A stretch of 64,000 nucleotides of DNA from Kiritimatiellia bacterium. Lineage in GTDB: Bacteria > Verrucomicrobiota > Kiritimatiellia > RFP12 > UBA1067. The stretch is taken from assembly GCA_017406465.1 (NCBI GenBank), contig JAFQYM010000013.1, positions 35,972 through 99,971 of the forward strand, given 5' to 3'. Under the pieces are notes generated by a model that was not told where the DNA came from, ran no database searches, and was given only the letters and a program-made list of their open reading frames with translations. How positions within the stretch are numbered: position 1 is the stretch's first letter; each line of letters starts with the position of its first letter. The position numbers and the translations under genes were made by a program. This document shows, piece by piece, positions 1 to 8,040 of the stretch.

Positions 1-1
1 C

Positions 2-820
2 GAGCAGACGGCCCACATCCTTGAGCGGGCGCTGGGCATTGCCGTCACGGCAGAGGGGTTGCGGATAGACTCCTTTGACGGGCGCCTCGGCTTGTGGCGT
101 GCGGCAATGACGGTGCGCGGATTTCTGCTGTCGTCGTTGGAATTCCTGTGGTCCGACAGCAAGCAGACGTCAGGGCGTCGCATCATAAAGGTGTTTGGCA
201 TATCTGTCTACCGCTCTGGCCACAGGCCTGGCATACCCGAGGAGGAAAATTGCGTGGTCGTAGAACCGCCACACGACCCTCTTTCTTATTCAGACCTGCT
301 CAATGCATACGCACTGCGCGCGTCTGCGAACCATGACGGACGTATCGTTCGCGTGATCGGCGACAATCCCTGCGCCATTTCGCCGTTCGGATGGAACCCG
401 GTGCGCAGGATCCGCTCGCGTCGTTTCCTGAAAAAGTTCCTCAAGCCAGTAGTCGGCAAGGCGCCCAAGGGGGCCGAGCGTGCAGACTTGGGGCCGAATC
501 CCGTTCGGGTGGCGAAGGTCGATTCCTGCTGGTTCAACCTGACGTCGTTGCGCGCGGACGGCGGCAAAACGCTCTTCGTCCATTTCAGAAGGCGATCCAA
601 GGAGAACGTCTCGGCCGCAAGGGCATTCGCAAAAGCCCATTCGGCAAAGGTCAGGTTTTTCTTTGACGATTCCGGCTGCGGCGGGCCGATCCAATACGTT
701 GACGCCGTGGCCAACTCCACCTGGGTGATGACAGATACTGAACTTGGCTCCGACTTCGCAGCCGCATTCGGCAAGGATATGGTTGCGCCATTTTTGCAGG
801 GAGGCATTCATGCGGACTGA
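2..820 (+). CDS. Partial protein of a surface-glycan locus, function not recognised
   Basis: The reading frame is open to the left edge of the window, so the true start lies upstream; the TTG at 59 is probably internal. The 272 visible residues show no motif I can name with confidence. The last 50 residues (SDFAAAFGKDMVAPF, preceded by WVMTDT) loosely resemble the end of polysaccharide pyruvyl transferases, where a T-D-S-F-H-G stretch is followed by F-x-x-I-F; compare the gene at 4744. That resemblance is weak and is an inference. The stop codon overlaps the start of the next gene, and an ABC exporter and a pyruvyl transferase follow, so a role in building or decorating an exported polysaccharide is plausible. 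Confidence 0.55.
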   Translation, partial: EQTAHILERALGIAVTAEGLRIDSFDGRLGLWRAAMTVRGFLLSSLEFLWSDSKQTSGRRIIKVFGISVYRSGHRPGIPEEENCVVVEPPHDPLSYSDLLNAYALRASANHDGRIVRVIGDNPCAISPFGWNPVRRIRSRRFLKKFLKPVVGKAPKGAERADLGPNPVRVAKVDSCWFNLTSLRADGGKTLFVHFRRRSKENVSAARAFAKAHSAKVRFFFDDSGCGGPIQYVDAVANSTWVMTDTELGSDFAAAFGKDMVAPFLQGGIHAD

Positions 821-2681
821 GCTGCACATGATCGTCCTTTGGGAAAAGGCCAGGAGCGAGGAATCGCGAATACTGGAAGACGTGGCGCGCCATGTCGAAA
901 TAGTGGCGACAATGGAACTCGCCTGGCCCGGCGCGCCTGTCGATTGCTTCGGTCGGTTCTACGGGGCGAAGCTTCAGGAGGCGGCAGGCAAGGTCACGGT
1001 GTGCGGCGGCGGTCCGTTCCTGATGCTCGTGGTGCGTGACGGGAATCCGCGGTACGGATGGCGCGAAACGTCCAGGGGATGCGAGTACGTAAATCTGAGA
1101 CTGTTCGAGATGAAGTCCCGCTACCGCGAATGGACCGGCGGTGGGCACAGAGTGCATACCACAAACAGCGTCGCCGAGTTCCGGCGGGACATCTTCCTTC
1201 TGACGGGCCGCACGGCGGCGGAATGGAACGACGGAACGCCGGATGGCGATATTTGCGTACTGCCCGGTCGCAGCGGATGGCACGATCTTCGCGCACTCTT
1301 CCGGGCGCTCGGCGAAACCATGCCGTACGCCGTGCTCCGCAATTCCGAAATGCTGCCGGACCGTTTCGACCCATCCCTGCATGGCGACATCGACCTTCTC
1401 GTGCCTGACGCCGAAGAATGCGCGGGCGTTCTCGGCGCCCGCAAGGTCTTTCCAGTGGCGAACCGGGTCCATTATGAAGTCATGGTTGGCGGCAAGCCGG
1501 TGCGCTTCGACTTCCGCTTCGTCGGCGACGGTTACTATGACATTCGATGGCAACGCGCGATTCTCGACAACGCCATCGAGTCTGACGGTGTGCGCCGTCC
1601 GGCTCCTGTTGACGCATTCTACGCTCTCGTCTACCACGCACTGTACCAGAAATGCGTCATGGCGCCAGACTACGAGGGCAAATCCCTCGCCTTGGCGCAG
1701 GCTGCGGGAATACCTGGCGCGACATTCGCCGAATGGCTGCCCCTTCTGGAAGACTTCCTCGCATCGCACCGCTACCAAGTGACGAAGCCGTTGGATTCCA
1801 GCGTATATCTCGACCCGTGTCTGCCCGTCTGGCATTCCGTGGCGGAGGAAATCAACAGGCTCTTTCCTCTTGAGGAGCTTAGGCCAATGGGGCTTGAACG
1901 ACGCCATGTCAGCCAGTGGTTGCCGACGCTTCTCTTCACGGCCAAGGCAGGCGGGGACAAGGTGCTCGTCAAATATTCGCCTGTTGCGCCTTTTGCAATA
2001 GCCAACGAATGGTCCTTCGCTCGGCGATTCCGCGAGATTCGTCCGGATCTTTGCGTAGAGCCGGTGTCGTGGCATCGGATAGGCGAGGGCGCTTTCGTCG
2101 TGTTGAAATGGATGGTTGGGAATACGCTGCAGGATTTGCTTGACCAAGGGGTCGTCTTCTCGCCAGAACAGACGGCGACGCTTGTCAAGGACATGAAGGA
2201 CATCTCCGACACGCTTGTCGCCGCGAATATCGTCCATCGCGACATTCGTCCTGCCAACATGATGGTGTCTCCCGACGGCCATGTCCGGATATTCGACTTC
2301 CAGTTCGCCGTGAACAGGGACGATCCTCGTGAGCAGAGGTATTTCGTGGACCGCCACGTGGAGCTTCTGTGGGTGCTGGGTGACATATACGCTGACGGAC
2401 ACGGCAAGTGGAATGACAGACGGGCGATGATGCGCTGCCTGCAAAACCTGCCGGACTGTCCCGAGCGCGCACAGGCGATATCCGAAATGTCAAAAGACGT
2501 AGAGGCGCACAACCGAACCGCAAACCTGCCGAAAGGTCTTCGGCGCGTATACATGAAAGAGTATCTGAAACTTGATAGAAAACGCCGCAGGCATAGACTG
2601 CTTTTTCGGAAGGACAAGCCTGTCGACGTGCGGCGTTGGGAGTTCCTGAAATACGTGCTTTTCGAATGGGGCGAGTTCTGA
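810..2681 (+). CDS. Nucleotidyltransferase-like and protein-kinase-like fusion protein
   Basis: 623 residues. The start at 810 is chosen because GGGAGG lies 7 nt upstream and the ATG overlaps the previous stop, a typical coupled start. Three parts are visible. Residues 1-145 form an N-terminal domain of unknown function rich in aromatic residues. A nucleotidyltransferase-like segment follows, with G192-D193-I194-D195-L-L in a GDxD context. The C-terminal kinase fold has the catalytic loop HRDIRPAN (H476, D478) and the metal-binding DFQ (D496, in place of DFG). Kinases of this kind in glycan loci may phosphorylate sugars or lipids rather than proteins, but the substrate here is unknown. It sits between a glycan-locus gene and an MsbA-like exporter, so action on a cytoplasmic glycan or lipid intermediate is inferred. 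Confidence 0.75.
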   Translation: MRTELHMIVLWEKARSEESRILEDVARHVEIVATMELAWPGAPVDCFGRFYGAKLQEAAGKVTVCGGGPFLMLVVRDGNPRYGWRETSRGCEYVNLRLFEMKSRYREWTGGGHRVHTTNSVAEFRRDIFLLTGRTAAEWNDGTPDGDICVLPGRSGWHDLRALFRALGETMPYAVLRNSEMLPDRFDPSLHGDIDLLVPDAEECAGVLGARKVFPVANRVHYEVMVGGKPVRFDFRFVGDGYYDIRWQRAILDNAIESDGVRRPAPVDAFYALVYHALYQKCVMAPDYEGKSLALAQAAGIPGATFAEWLPLLEDFLASHRYQVTKPLDSSVYLDPCLPVWHSVAEEINRLFPLEELRPMGLERRHVSQWLPTLLFTAKAGGDKVLVKYSPVAPFAIANEWSFARRFREIRPDLCVEPVSWHRIGEGAFVVLKWMVGNTLQDLLDQGVVFSPEQTATLVKDMKDISDTLVAANIVHRDIRPANMMVSPDGHVRIFDFQFAVNRDDPREQRYFVDRHVELLWVLGDIYADGHGKWNDRRAMMRCLQNLPDCPERAQAISEMSKDVEAHNRTANLPKGLRRVYMKEYLKLDRKRRRHRLLFRKDKPVDVRRWEFLKYVLFEWGEF

Positions 2682-2710
2682 CGGCGCAAGAACGGAGACT
2701 AAGACATCTT

Positions 2711-4732
2711 ATGGTTAAAAACGGCATCAAAGGTAAGGTAGAGTACCGCAAGGAGTTCTTCGACAGGGACTACTCGATGCGCGAGGCGTATGCCCGCGTG
2801 TGGAAATACGCGAGGAAATACAAGCTGCGCCTCGCGATAGGCGTTGTATGCGGAATGGCGACGGCCGGAACTCTTGTCCCGTTTTTCCAGATTGTGCAGC
2901 CCGCTCTCCAGCACGTCGAATCCCATGACGCTTCGGCAGAGATGGCTTCGCGTGAAGAGCCGCTGACCCAGGCCGTCTCGCCGGCGGAGGATGCGCATGT
3001 CCGCGCCAGTTCGGACGCGAAAGCCGGGCGCAGGGCAAAGAACGCCTTTGAGAAGGAGATAGCAAAGAACTCCAAGCTCCCGGGATGGTATCCGAAGGTC
3101 GAGAAATGGGCTGCAAAGCTCGGCATACGGCTCCAGGACGAGAAGGGGGGCATGGGTGGAGCCTTGGTCCTCATTGTCTGCTTTATTGTGCCGATCGTCG
3201 CGCTCCTGCGCCTTGGGTTGATGTACCTCAACCACTATTGCCTAAGCTGGTCCGGAGCGCATGCAGTCACCGACTTGAGGCAGGAAATGCTCGAGCATGT
3301 GCAGAAGCAGAACATGCAGTTCTTCGGGCGCGTGGACATGGGGCAGGTCTTGTCTCGCATCTACGGCGATCCTCACCAGATACAGATAATCCTGTCCACG
3401 ATCCTTTCTGAGGTTGCGCTCGCGCCGTTTGAGATATTCGTTGCGATCGGCTTCATCGTCTGGTTCGCGGCTTCCAATCACATGCTTCCGACCCTCTGCC
3501 TCATCTTAATCGGGTTCCCGCTTTTCGTCCTCCCAGTTCAGATGCTCGGGCGAAAGATCAAGAAATGGGCAAGAAAGACGCTCGAGCGCGCGTCGATGAT
3601 AGGCGCAAAGATACATGAGATACTCACGTGCATCCGCGTCGTAAAGAGCTACCACACCGAGGAGCACGAGAACGTCCAGTTTGCCAAGACGAACCGCTAT
3701 ATGCTAAAGTCGACGATGCGCGCGCTGCGCCTCGGGCTCATGGTCGGCCCGACGGTCGAGACTATAGGCATACTGCTCATCTGCGCCTTTGTCGTGTGGT
3801 GTTTCCTCACGGGCGTCAAGATGTCCGACGTGGTTCCGATGCTCGCTCCGCTGCTCATCATATATAAGCCCGTGAAGCAGCTCTCGAAGCTGCAGGTGCA
3901 GATCGAGAACTCCCTTGCCGCCCTGAGCCGAATTTACTCCCTGCTCGACCTGCACATGGAGTTGCCCGAGGCCCCGAACCCCGTGCGCAAGTCGTCGTTC
4001 GACGACAAAATCGTTTTCGACGACGTTTCCTTCCGCTACGACACTGCAGACCGTGACGCCGTCTCGCACGTCTCGTTCGAGGTGCCGCGCGGCAAGATGG
4101 TCGCAGTCGTCGGAGGGACGGGCTCTGGAAAGTCGACGATGAGCGGGCTTCTTGCACGTTTCTACGATCCGCAGACGGGGCGCGTGTCGATCGACGGAAC
4201 GGATCTCCGCGAAGTCGACATCGGCGACCTGCGCAATCTTGTCGGCGCCGTCATGCAGGAGACGCTTCTTTTCAACGACACGATCGAGAACAACATCCGC
4301 TACGGTTCGTTCAATGCAACACACGAGCAGGTCGTTGCGGCTGCCAAGCTCGCAAACGCCCATGACTTCATAGTTTCCCAGCCAGACGGGTACGACCGCG
4401 TTGTAGGCGAAAAGGGCTTCGCGCTCTCCGGCGGCGAGCGGCAGCGCATAGCCATAGCGCGGGCGATACTCAAGAACCCGCCGATCCTCATTCTCGACGA
4501 AGCGACGAGCGCGCTCGACACCGTCACAGAACGGCTCGTCCAGGACGCGCTCGAGAAACTCATGGCGAACCGTACGACGTTTGCAATTGCGCATCGGCTT
4601 TCCACGATACGCAATGCAGACCTCATCCTCGTCATGGACAACGGCAGGATCGTGGAGCGCGGCACGCATGACGAGCTCTATGCGAAGGACGGCGTCTACA
4701 GCAAGCTCTGCGAAATGCAGCAGATGTCCTGA
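2711..4732 (+). CDS. MsbA-like ABC exporter, fused permease and ATPase
   Basis: 673 residues from the ATG at 2711. An upstream in-frame ATG at 2636 lies inside the preceding gene and was not used. The half-transporter has a transmembrane domain (first helix near 38-58, second near 150-172) followed by a nucleotide-binding domain with Walker A GGTGSGKST at 468-476, signature LSGGERQ near 572 and Walker B ILILDEATSALD near 593. This is the layout of lipid-A and lipid-linked glycan flippases; as a homodimer it would move a lipid-linked substrate across the inner membrane. An unusual feature is a roughly 90-residue, charged, Ala-rich insertion (about 60-150) between the first two helices, on the periplasmic side, where MsbA has only a short loop. 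The surrounding genes suggest a polysaccharide or glycolipid substrate. Confidence 0.9.
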   Translation: MVKNGIKGKVEYRKEFFDRDYSMREAYARVWKYARKYKLRLAIGVVCGMATAGTLVPFFQIVQPALQHVESHDASAEMASREEPLTQAVSPAEDAHVRASSDAKAGRRAKNAFEKEIAKNSKLPGWYPKVEKWAAKLGIRLQDEKGGMGGALVLIVCFIVPIVALLRLGLMYLNHYCLSWSGAHAVTDLRQEMLEHVQKQNMQFFGRVDMGQVLSRIYGDPHQIQIILSTILSEVALAPFEIFVAIGFIVWFAASNHMLPTLCLILIGFPLFVLPVQMLGRKIKKWARKTLERASMIGAKIHEILTCIRVVKSYHTEEHENVQFAKTNRYMLKSTMRALRLGLMVGPTVETIGILLICAFVVWCFLTGVKMSDVVPMLAPLLIIYKPVKQLSKLQVQIENSLAALSRIYSLLDLHMELPEAPNPVRKSSFDDKIVFDDVSFRYDTADRDAVSHVSFEVPRGKMVAVVGGTGSGKSTMSGLLARFYDPQTGRVSIDGTDLREVDIGDLRNLVGAVMQETLLFNDTIENNIRYGSFNATHEQVVAAAKLANAHDFIVSQPDGYDRVVGEKGFALSGGERQRIAIARAILKNPPILILDEATSALDTVTERLVQDALEKLMANRTTFAIAHRLSTIRNADLILVMDNGRIVERGTHDELYAKDGVYSKLCEMQQMS

Positions 4733-4743
4733 ACGGTCGCGAA

Positions 4744-5901
4744 ATGAAAACTGCCCTGTACACCATCTTCCGATGCACGAACTACGGCGCGGTGCTTCAG
4801 GCCTTCGCGCTTGCCCGGACGTTGCGCGGCATGCTTGGCGAAGATGCGGTGGACGTGATCAACCACAGGATGGATCCGCGCGACACGCACCTCCTCGGGA
4901 AGATATCGAATCCCGCGACTCCGTGGTTCCAGCGCTGGATCAACCGGTGCAAGTTTGCCGCGCGCTACTTTAGGCCAGACCTTTTCGAGCTGCGGCGCGC
5001 CATGACTGTGCGGCTTATAGAGGAGTGCATCAGGCCGACGTCGCGTATCCTTGCGCACCCGAGGGAGCTTGCGTCGCTACCGCAGTATTCTACCGTGGTG
5101 GTGGGCAGCGACCAGGTCTGGAACCCTGGGCTCAACGCCGACTTCGGACGAAACCAGTACCTCGCGACTGATCTGCGCGACGGACAGGATCGCGTCGCAT
5201 ACGCCGCGTCGTTCGGCGTCTCGGAACTCCCCGAGGCCTGCCGCGGCGAATATGCCGCAGCGCTTCGGCGATTCCGCCGAATAACCGTGCGCGAGGAGAC
5301 GGGCGCCGCGATATGCGAGTCGCTCACGGGGAGACGCCCGCCTGTCGTTCTCGATCCCACTATGTTGCTGACGGCAGAAGAATGGCACGATGCCGTTGTG
5401 CGCGGCGCATCTGCCGCGAAAGGACCGCATGTCGCCGCGTACTGGGTGCGCACGGTATCGCAGGCCGATGTAGACGCCCTTGCCGCGTTTTCCCGTATGC
5501 GTGGCGTTCCCGTTCGGTTGATGAGCGCAGGTCCGCTGCCGAAGCTTGCTTTCCCGAATGAAGTCGTTCCGTTCGTCGACGCCGATCCTTTTGCCTTTGT
5601 CCGCGAAATCGCCGATTCCGACGCAGTGGTGACGGATTCCTTCCATGGGCTCCAGTTTGCAGCGATTTTCCGTCGCCCATTTGCTGCGCTCGGCGACATG
5701 TCCGACCCGAAGTCCAACGCCTCCCGCCTTGTAGACTTCTGTCGCCGATATGGTCTTGGAGGACGTGTCCAGGATATTGGTAGCTTTAGAAATGGCGAAG
5801 CGCCACATGTAGATGTCGGCGAACTCGACGCGCAGGCATTGGAGGCCGACCGCGTTCGCTCGCTTGGCGAACTGCGTGCGTTGTTGCCGAGCCCGCCGTA
5901 A
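4744..5901 (+). CDS. Polysaccharide pyruvyl transferase family protein
   Basis: 385 residues, starting 12 nt after the ABC exporter. It opens with TIFRCTNYGAVLQAFAL, the usual N-terminal strand and loop of the family, carries VVGSDQVWNPG near residues 119-129, and has VTDSFHG near 297, the C-terminal family hallmark. Members transfer pyruvate from PEP to a sugar, or act as GT-B-fold enzymes on exported polysaccharides. It probably modifies the glycan moved by the upstream exporter and belongs to the same transcription unit. No strong Shine-Dalgarno is visible, so translation may depend on coupling to the gene before it. Confidence 0.9.
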   Translation: MKTALYTIFRCTNYGAVLQAFALARTLRGMLGEDAVDVINHRMDPRDTHLLGKISNPATPWFQRWINRCKFAARYFRPDLFELRRAMTVRLIEECIRPTSRILAHPRELASLPQYSTVVVGSDQVWNPGLNADFGRNQYLATDLRDGQDRVAYAASFGVSELPEACRGEYAAALRRFRRITVREETGAAICESLTGRRPPVVLDPTMLLTAEEWHDAVVRGASAAKGPHVAAYWVRTVSQADVDALAAFSRMRGVPVRLMSAGPLPKLAFPNEVVPFVDADPFAFVREIADSDAVVTDSFHGLQFAAIFRRPFAALGDMSDPKSNASRLVDFCRRYGLGGRVQDIGSFRNGEAPHVDVGELDAQALEADRVRSLGELRALLPSPP

Positions 5902-5977
5902 GGGGATGGTGGCCTTCGCGCGAAGGTTGGCGAGAGGTTGCATGCATATTGGCCCCTTGTCCGCGTCGGAAATATGG
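5902..5977 (+). other. Short intergenic region with a palindrome
   Basis: CCTTCGCGCGAAGG at 5913-5926 is a perfect palindrome that could form a short hairpin after the glycan operon. There is no T-run behind it, so it is not a convincing intrinsic terminator. Confidence 0.3.
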
Positions 5978-5983
5978 TATAAT
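5978..5983 (+). promoter_or_regulatory. Extended -10 element of rsfS (TATGGTATAAT)
   Basis: TATAAT at 5978-5983 is preceded by TGG. With the last T of the hexamer at -7, transcription would start near 5990, one base before the ATG at 5991, giving an essentially leaderless mRNA. Confidence 0.65.
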
Positions 5984-5990
5984 GTGCGTC

Positions 5991-6308
5991 ATGGAAGCAG
6001 AAGAGGAAGCAAAGGTAATCGCGAAGGCGCTCGAGGAGTCGAAGGCCGAGGACGTCAGGATATACGACGTTCGCGGCAAGAGTTCGCTCACGGACTTCTT
6101 CGTCGTCGGCACTGGTTCCGCGGCGCCACACCTGAAGGCGCTCGTCGCAAATGCACAGCAGGCGATGCGCGAGGCGGGCGTCAAGCGCAACCGCATGGCG
6201 GGCGACCCCGAATGCGGCTGGATCGTCGCAGACTTCATCGACGTCGTGGTGCATGTCTTCTCCCGCGAGGCGAGGGCGTACTACGCGATAGAAAAACTCT
6301 GGAACTGA
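5991..6308 (+). CDS. rsfS: Ribosomal silencing factor RsfS
   Basis: 105 residues of the RsfS/YbeB/Iojap family, which binds ribosomal protein uL14 on the 50S subunit and blocks subunit joining under nutrient limitation. The core strand S-S-L-T-D-F-F-V-V-G-T-G and the later segment ECGWIVADFIDVVVHVF are diagnostic. An earlier in-frame ATG at 5982 overlaps the -10 box, so the start at 5991 is preferred. There is no Shine-Dalgarno site, in keeping with the predicted leaderless transcript. Confidence 0.93.
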   Translation: MEAEEEAKVIAKALEESKAEDVRIYDVRGKSSLTDFFVVGTGSAAPHLKALVANAQQAMREAGVKRNRMAGDPECGWIVADFIDVVVHVFSREARAYYAIEKLWN

Positions 6309-6335
6309 CATTTTAAACAATCCGCTCTACCCCCC

Positions 6336-6365
6336 TTGCGCGGCAGACGGAAAATATAGTATAAT
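6336..6365 (+). promoter_or_regulatory. Promoter of acpP
   Basis: TTGCGC at 6336-6341 and TATAAT at 6360-6365 are separated by 18 bp. The predicted start is near 6372, leaving a 26-nt leader that carries AAAGGAG before the ATG at 6398. Unlike its neighbours, this gene has a conventional leader. Confidence 0.65.
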
Positions 6366-6397
6366 AACGACATCAACAACAAAGGAGTTGAAACACT

Positions 6398-6664
6398 ATG
6401 GCAGGAAAGCTTGAAGAACGCGTGAAGGACATCATCGTTGAGCAGCTCGGCGTCAACGCCGAACAGGTTACGCCGGAGGCGTCGTTTATCGACGACCTTG
6501 GCGCGGACTCGCTTGATTCGGTCGAGCTCATCATGGCGTTTGAGGAGGAGTTTGGCGCGGCGATCCCCGAAGAGGACGCTGAAAGCCTCACCACCGTCGG
6601 CAAGGTCGTCGACTATCTCAAGTCGAAGGGCTACGGCGACGACGGCTCCGCTCCCGCGCAGTAA
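6398..6664 (+). CDS. acpP: Acyl carrier protein
   Basis: 88 residues. The phosphopantetheine attachment motif GADSLDSVE places the modified serine at S38. It carries growing acyl chains in fatty acid synthesis and is acidic and helical like other ACPs. The last ten residues (GDDGSAPAQ) form a short disordered tail beyond the usual ~78-residue length. It is a single gene with its own promoter, a strong AAAGGAG Shine-Dalgarno and a likely terminator; the usual fab gene neighbours are absent from the window. Confidence 0.95.
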   Translation: MAGKLEERVKDIIVEQLGVNAEQVTPEASFIDDLGADSLDSVELIMAFEEEFGAAIPEEDAESLTTVGKVVDYLKSKGYGDDGSAPAQ

Positions 6665-6694
6665 CGCGCTTTTCCGGCGCAGGGAACAATCGGA

Positions 6695-6727
6695 CGCGGG
6701 ACATGGTTCCCGCGCCCGTTCCTTTTT
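6695..6727 (+). terminator. Probable intrinsic terminator after acpP
   Basis: CGCGGGA (6695-6701) pairs with TCCCGCG (6708-6714) around a 6-nt loop, and a five-T run follows at 6723-6727. The T-run is 8 nt from the stem, so efficiency is uncertain. The same T-run forms the upstream part of the next promoter. Confidence 0.45.
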
Positions 6728-6729
6728 GG

Positions 6730-6735
6730 TATAAT
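6730..6735 (+). promoter_or_regulatory. Extended -10 element (T5-GG-TATAAT) of the aminotransferase gene
   Basis: TATAAT at 6730-6735 follows TTTTTGG. The predicted start near 6742 leaves only about 5 nt before the ATG at 6747, too short for a Shine-Dalgarno site. Confidence 0.65.
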
Positions 6736-6746
6736 ATGCGCCCAAC

Positions 6747-8033
6747 ATGAACAAGCTGGCGCTTCAGTTAAACAAGACGCTCGGCCCGGCGGCCGAATTC
6801 CTTTCTCCTGCCGGACGGCGCATGTATTTTCCGTATGGCGGGATACTTGGCCAGGGAGCCGAGGCGAAGTCCTGCGAAATCAACGCAACGGTCGGCATGG
6901 CCTTCGAGGAGGACGGCTCTCCGCTCGTGATGGACTGCTTCAAAAAGGCGGTCACGCTCGACAAGCGCGCGTTCCTCTATGCCGGGAGCTTCGGCCTTCC
7001 AAAGCTTCGCGAGATGTGGCGCGCGATGGAATTCTCCAAGAACCCTTCGCTCAATGGCAAGACGTTCTCCAATCCCGTCGTCACGAACGCGCTCACGCAT
7101 GGCATCCGCATCTGCGCGGAGCTCTTCGCTGGCCCGCGCGACACGCTTGTCTGCCCCGATCTCTACTGGGACAACTACGAACTCATCTTTCAGGAGGCGG
7201 TCGGCTGCAGGGTCGTCCACTTCAACACCTTCCTCCGCGGCGCATTCGACGCGGAGGCGATGAAGAAGGCGCTCCTTGCGCCCGGCGCGAAGAAGATCCT
7301 CATCCTCAACTTCCCGAACAACCCGACCGGCTACACGGCGACGCTCGCCGACGCGAAGAAGATCGTCTCCGCTGTCAAGTCTGCCGCCGCCAAGGGCAAG
7401 AAGATAGTAGTCCTCTGCGACGACGCATACTTCGGGCTCGTCTACGAGAAGGGCATTCACGGCGAATCGCTTTTCGCGGAATTCTCCGATCTCCACCGCA
7501 ATGTCCTCGCCGTCAAGCTCGACGGCACGACGAAGGAGGACTATGTGTGGGGCCTTCGCGTCGGCTTCGTCACTTTTGCGTTCAAGGGCGCGACGGCCGA
7601 CCAGCTCAAGGCACTCGAGGCGAAGGCCGCGGGCGATGTCCGCTCGGGAATCTCCAACGTGACGTCCATTGGCCAGCATCTCGCACTCCGTGCGTTCGAG
7701 GACCCGGGCTATGCCGCGCAGAAGCGCGAGAAGTTTGCCGTTCTCAAGAAGCGCTACAACCAGATACGCGTCATCCTCAAGGCGCATCCGGAATACGCGA
7801 AGCGCTTCGAGGTGATGCCGTTCAACTCCGGCTACTTCATGTGCGTGAAGCCAATCGGCGTCGACGCCGAGAAGGTGCGCCGCCATCTCATCGCGAAGTA
7901 TTCCGTCGGCACCATCGTCCTCTCCGGTCTCATCCGCATAGCGTTCTCGACCGTCCCCTCCGCGAAGCTCGACAAGCTCTTCGCTTCGGTGGCGTCCGCC
8001 ATCGCCGATTTGTCGTCCAACAACTCCAAGTAA
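6747..8033 (+). CDS. Class I/II PLP-dependent aminotransferase
   Basis: 428 residues with the fold-type I aminotransferase landmarks: NFPNNPTGY for the cofactor and substrate pocket, CDDAYFGL with the Asp that contacts the PLP pyridine nitrogen, and DGTTKEDYVWGLRVG, whose K263 is the expected Schiff-base lysine. The substrate cannot be read from the sequence; amino-acid/2-oxoacid transamination in the cytoplasm is expected. It is predicted to be transcribed from a leaderless-type promoter. The secreted-protein gene downstream starts 7 nt after the stop, so the two are probably co-transcribed. Confidence 0.85.
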   Translation: MNKLALQLNKTLGPAAEFLSPAGRRMYFPYGGILGQGAEAKSCEINATVGMAFEEDGSPLVMDCFKKAVTLDKRAFLYAGSFGLPKLREMWRAMEFSKNPSLNGKTFSNPVVTNALTHGIRICAELFAGPRDTLVCPDLYWDNYELIFQEAVGCRVVHFNTFLRGAFDAEAMKKALLAPGAKKILILNFPNNPTGYTATLADAKKIVSAVKSAAAKGKKIVVLCDDAYFGLVYEKGIHGESLFAEFSDLHRNVLAVKLDGTTKEDYVWGLRVGFVTFAFKGATADQLKALEAKAAGDVRSGISNVTSIGQHLALRAFEDPGYAAQKREKFAVLKKRYNQIRVILKAHPEYAKRFEVMPFNSGYFMCVKPIGVDAEKVRRHLIAKYSVGTIVLSGLIRIAFSTVPSAKLDKLFASVASAIADLSSNNSK

Positions 8034-8040
8034 AGGAACC

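Noticed and set aside
651..2444. 597-codon ORF on the minus strand opposite the kinase fusion gene
   Set aside because: It is antisense to a gene with clear catalytic motifs, has an Arg/His-rich composition typical of a GC-rich shadow frame, and has no ribosome binding site.
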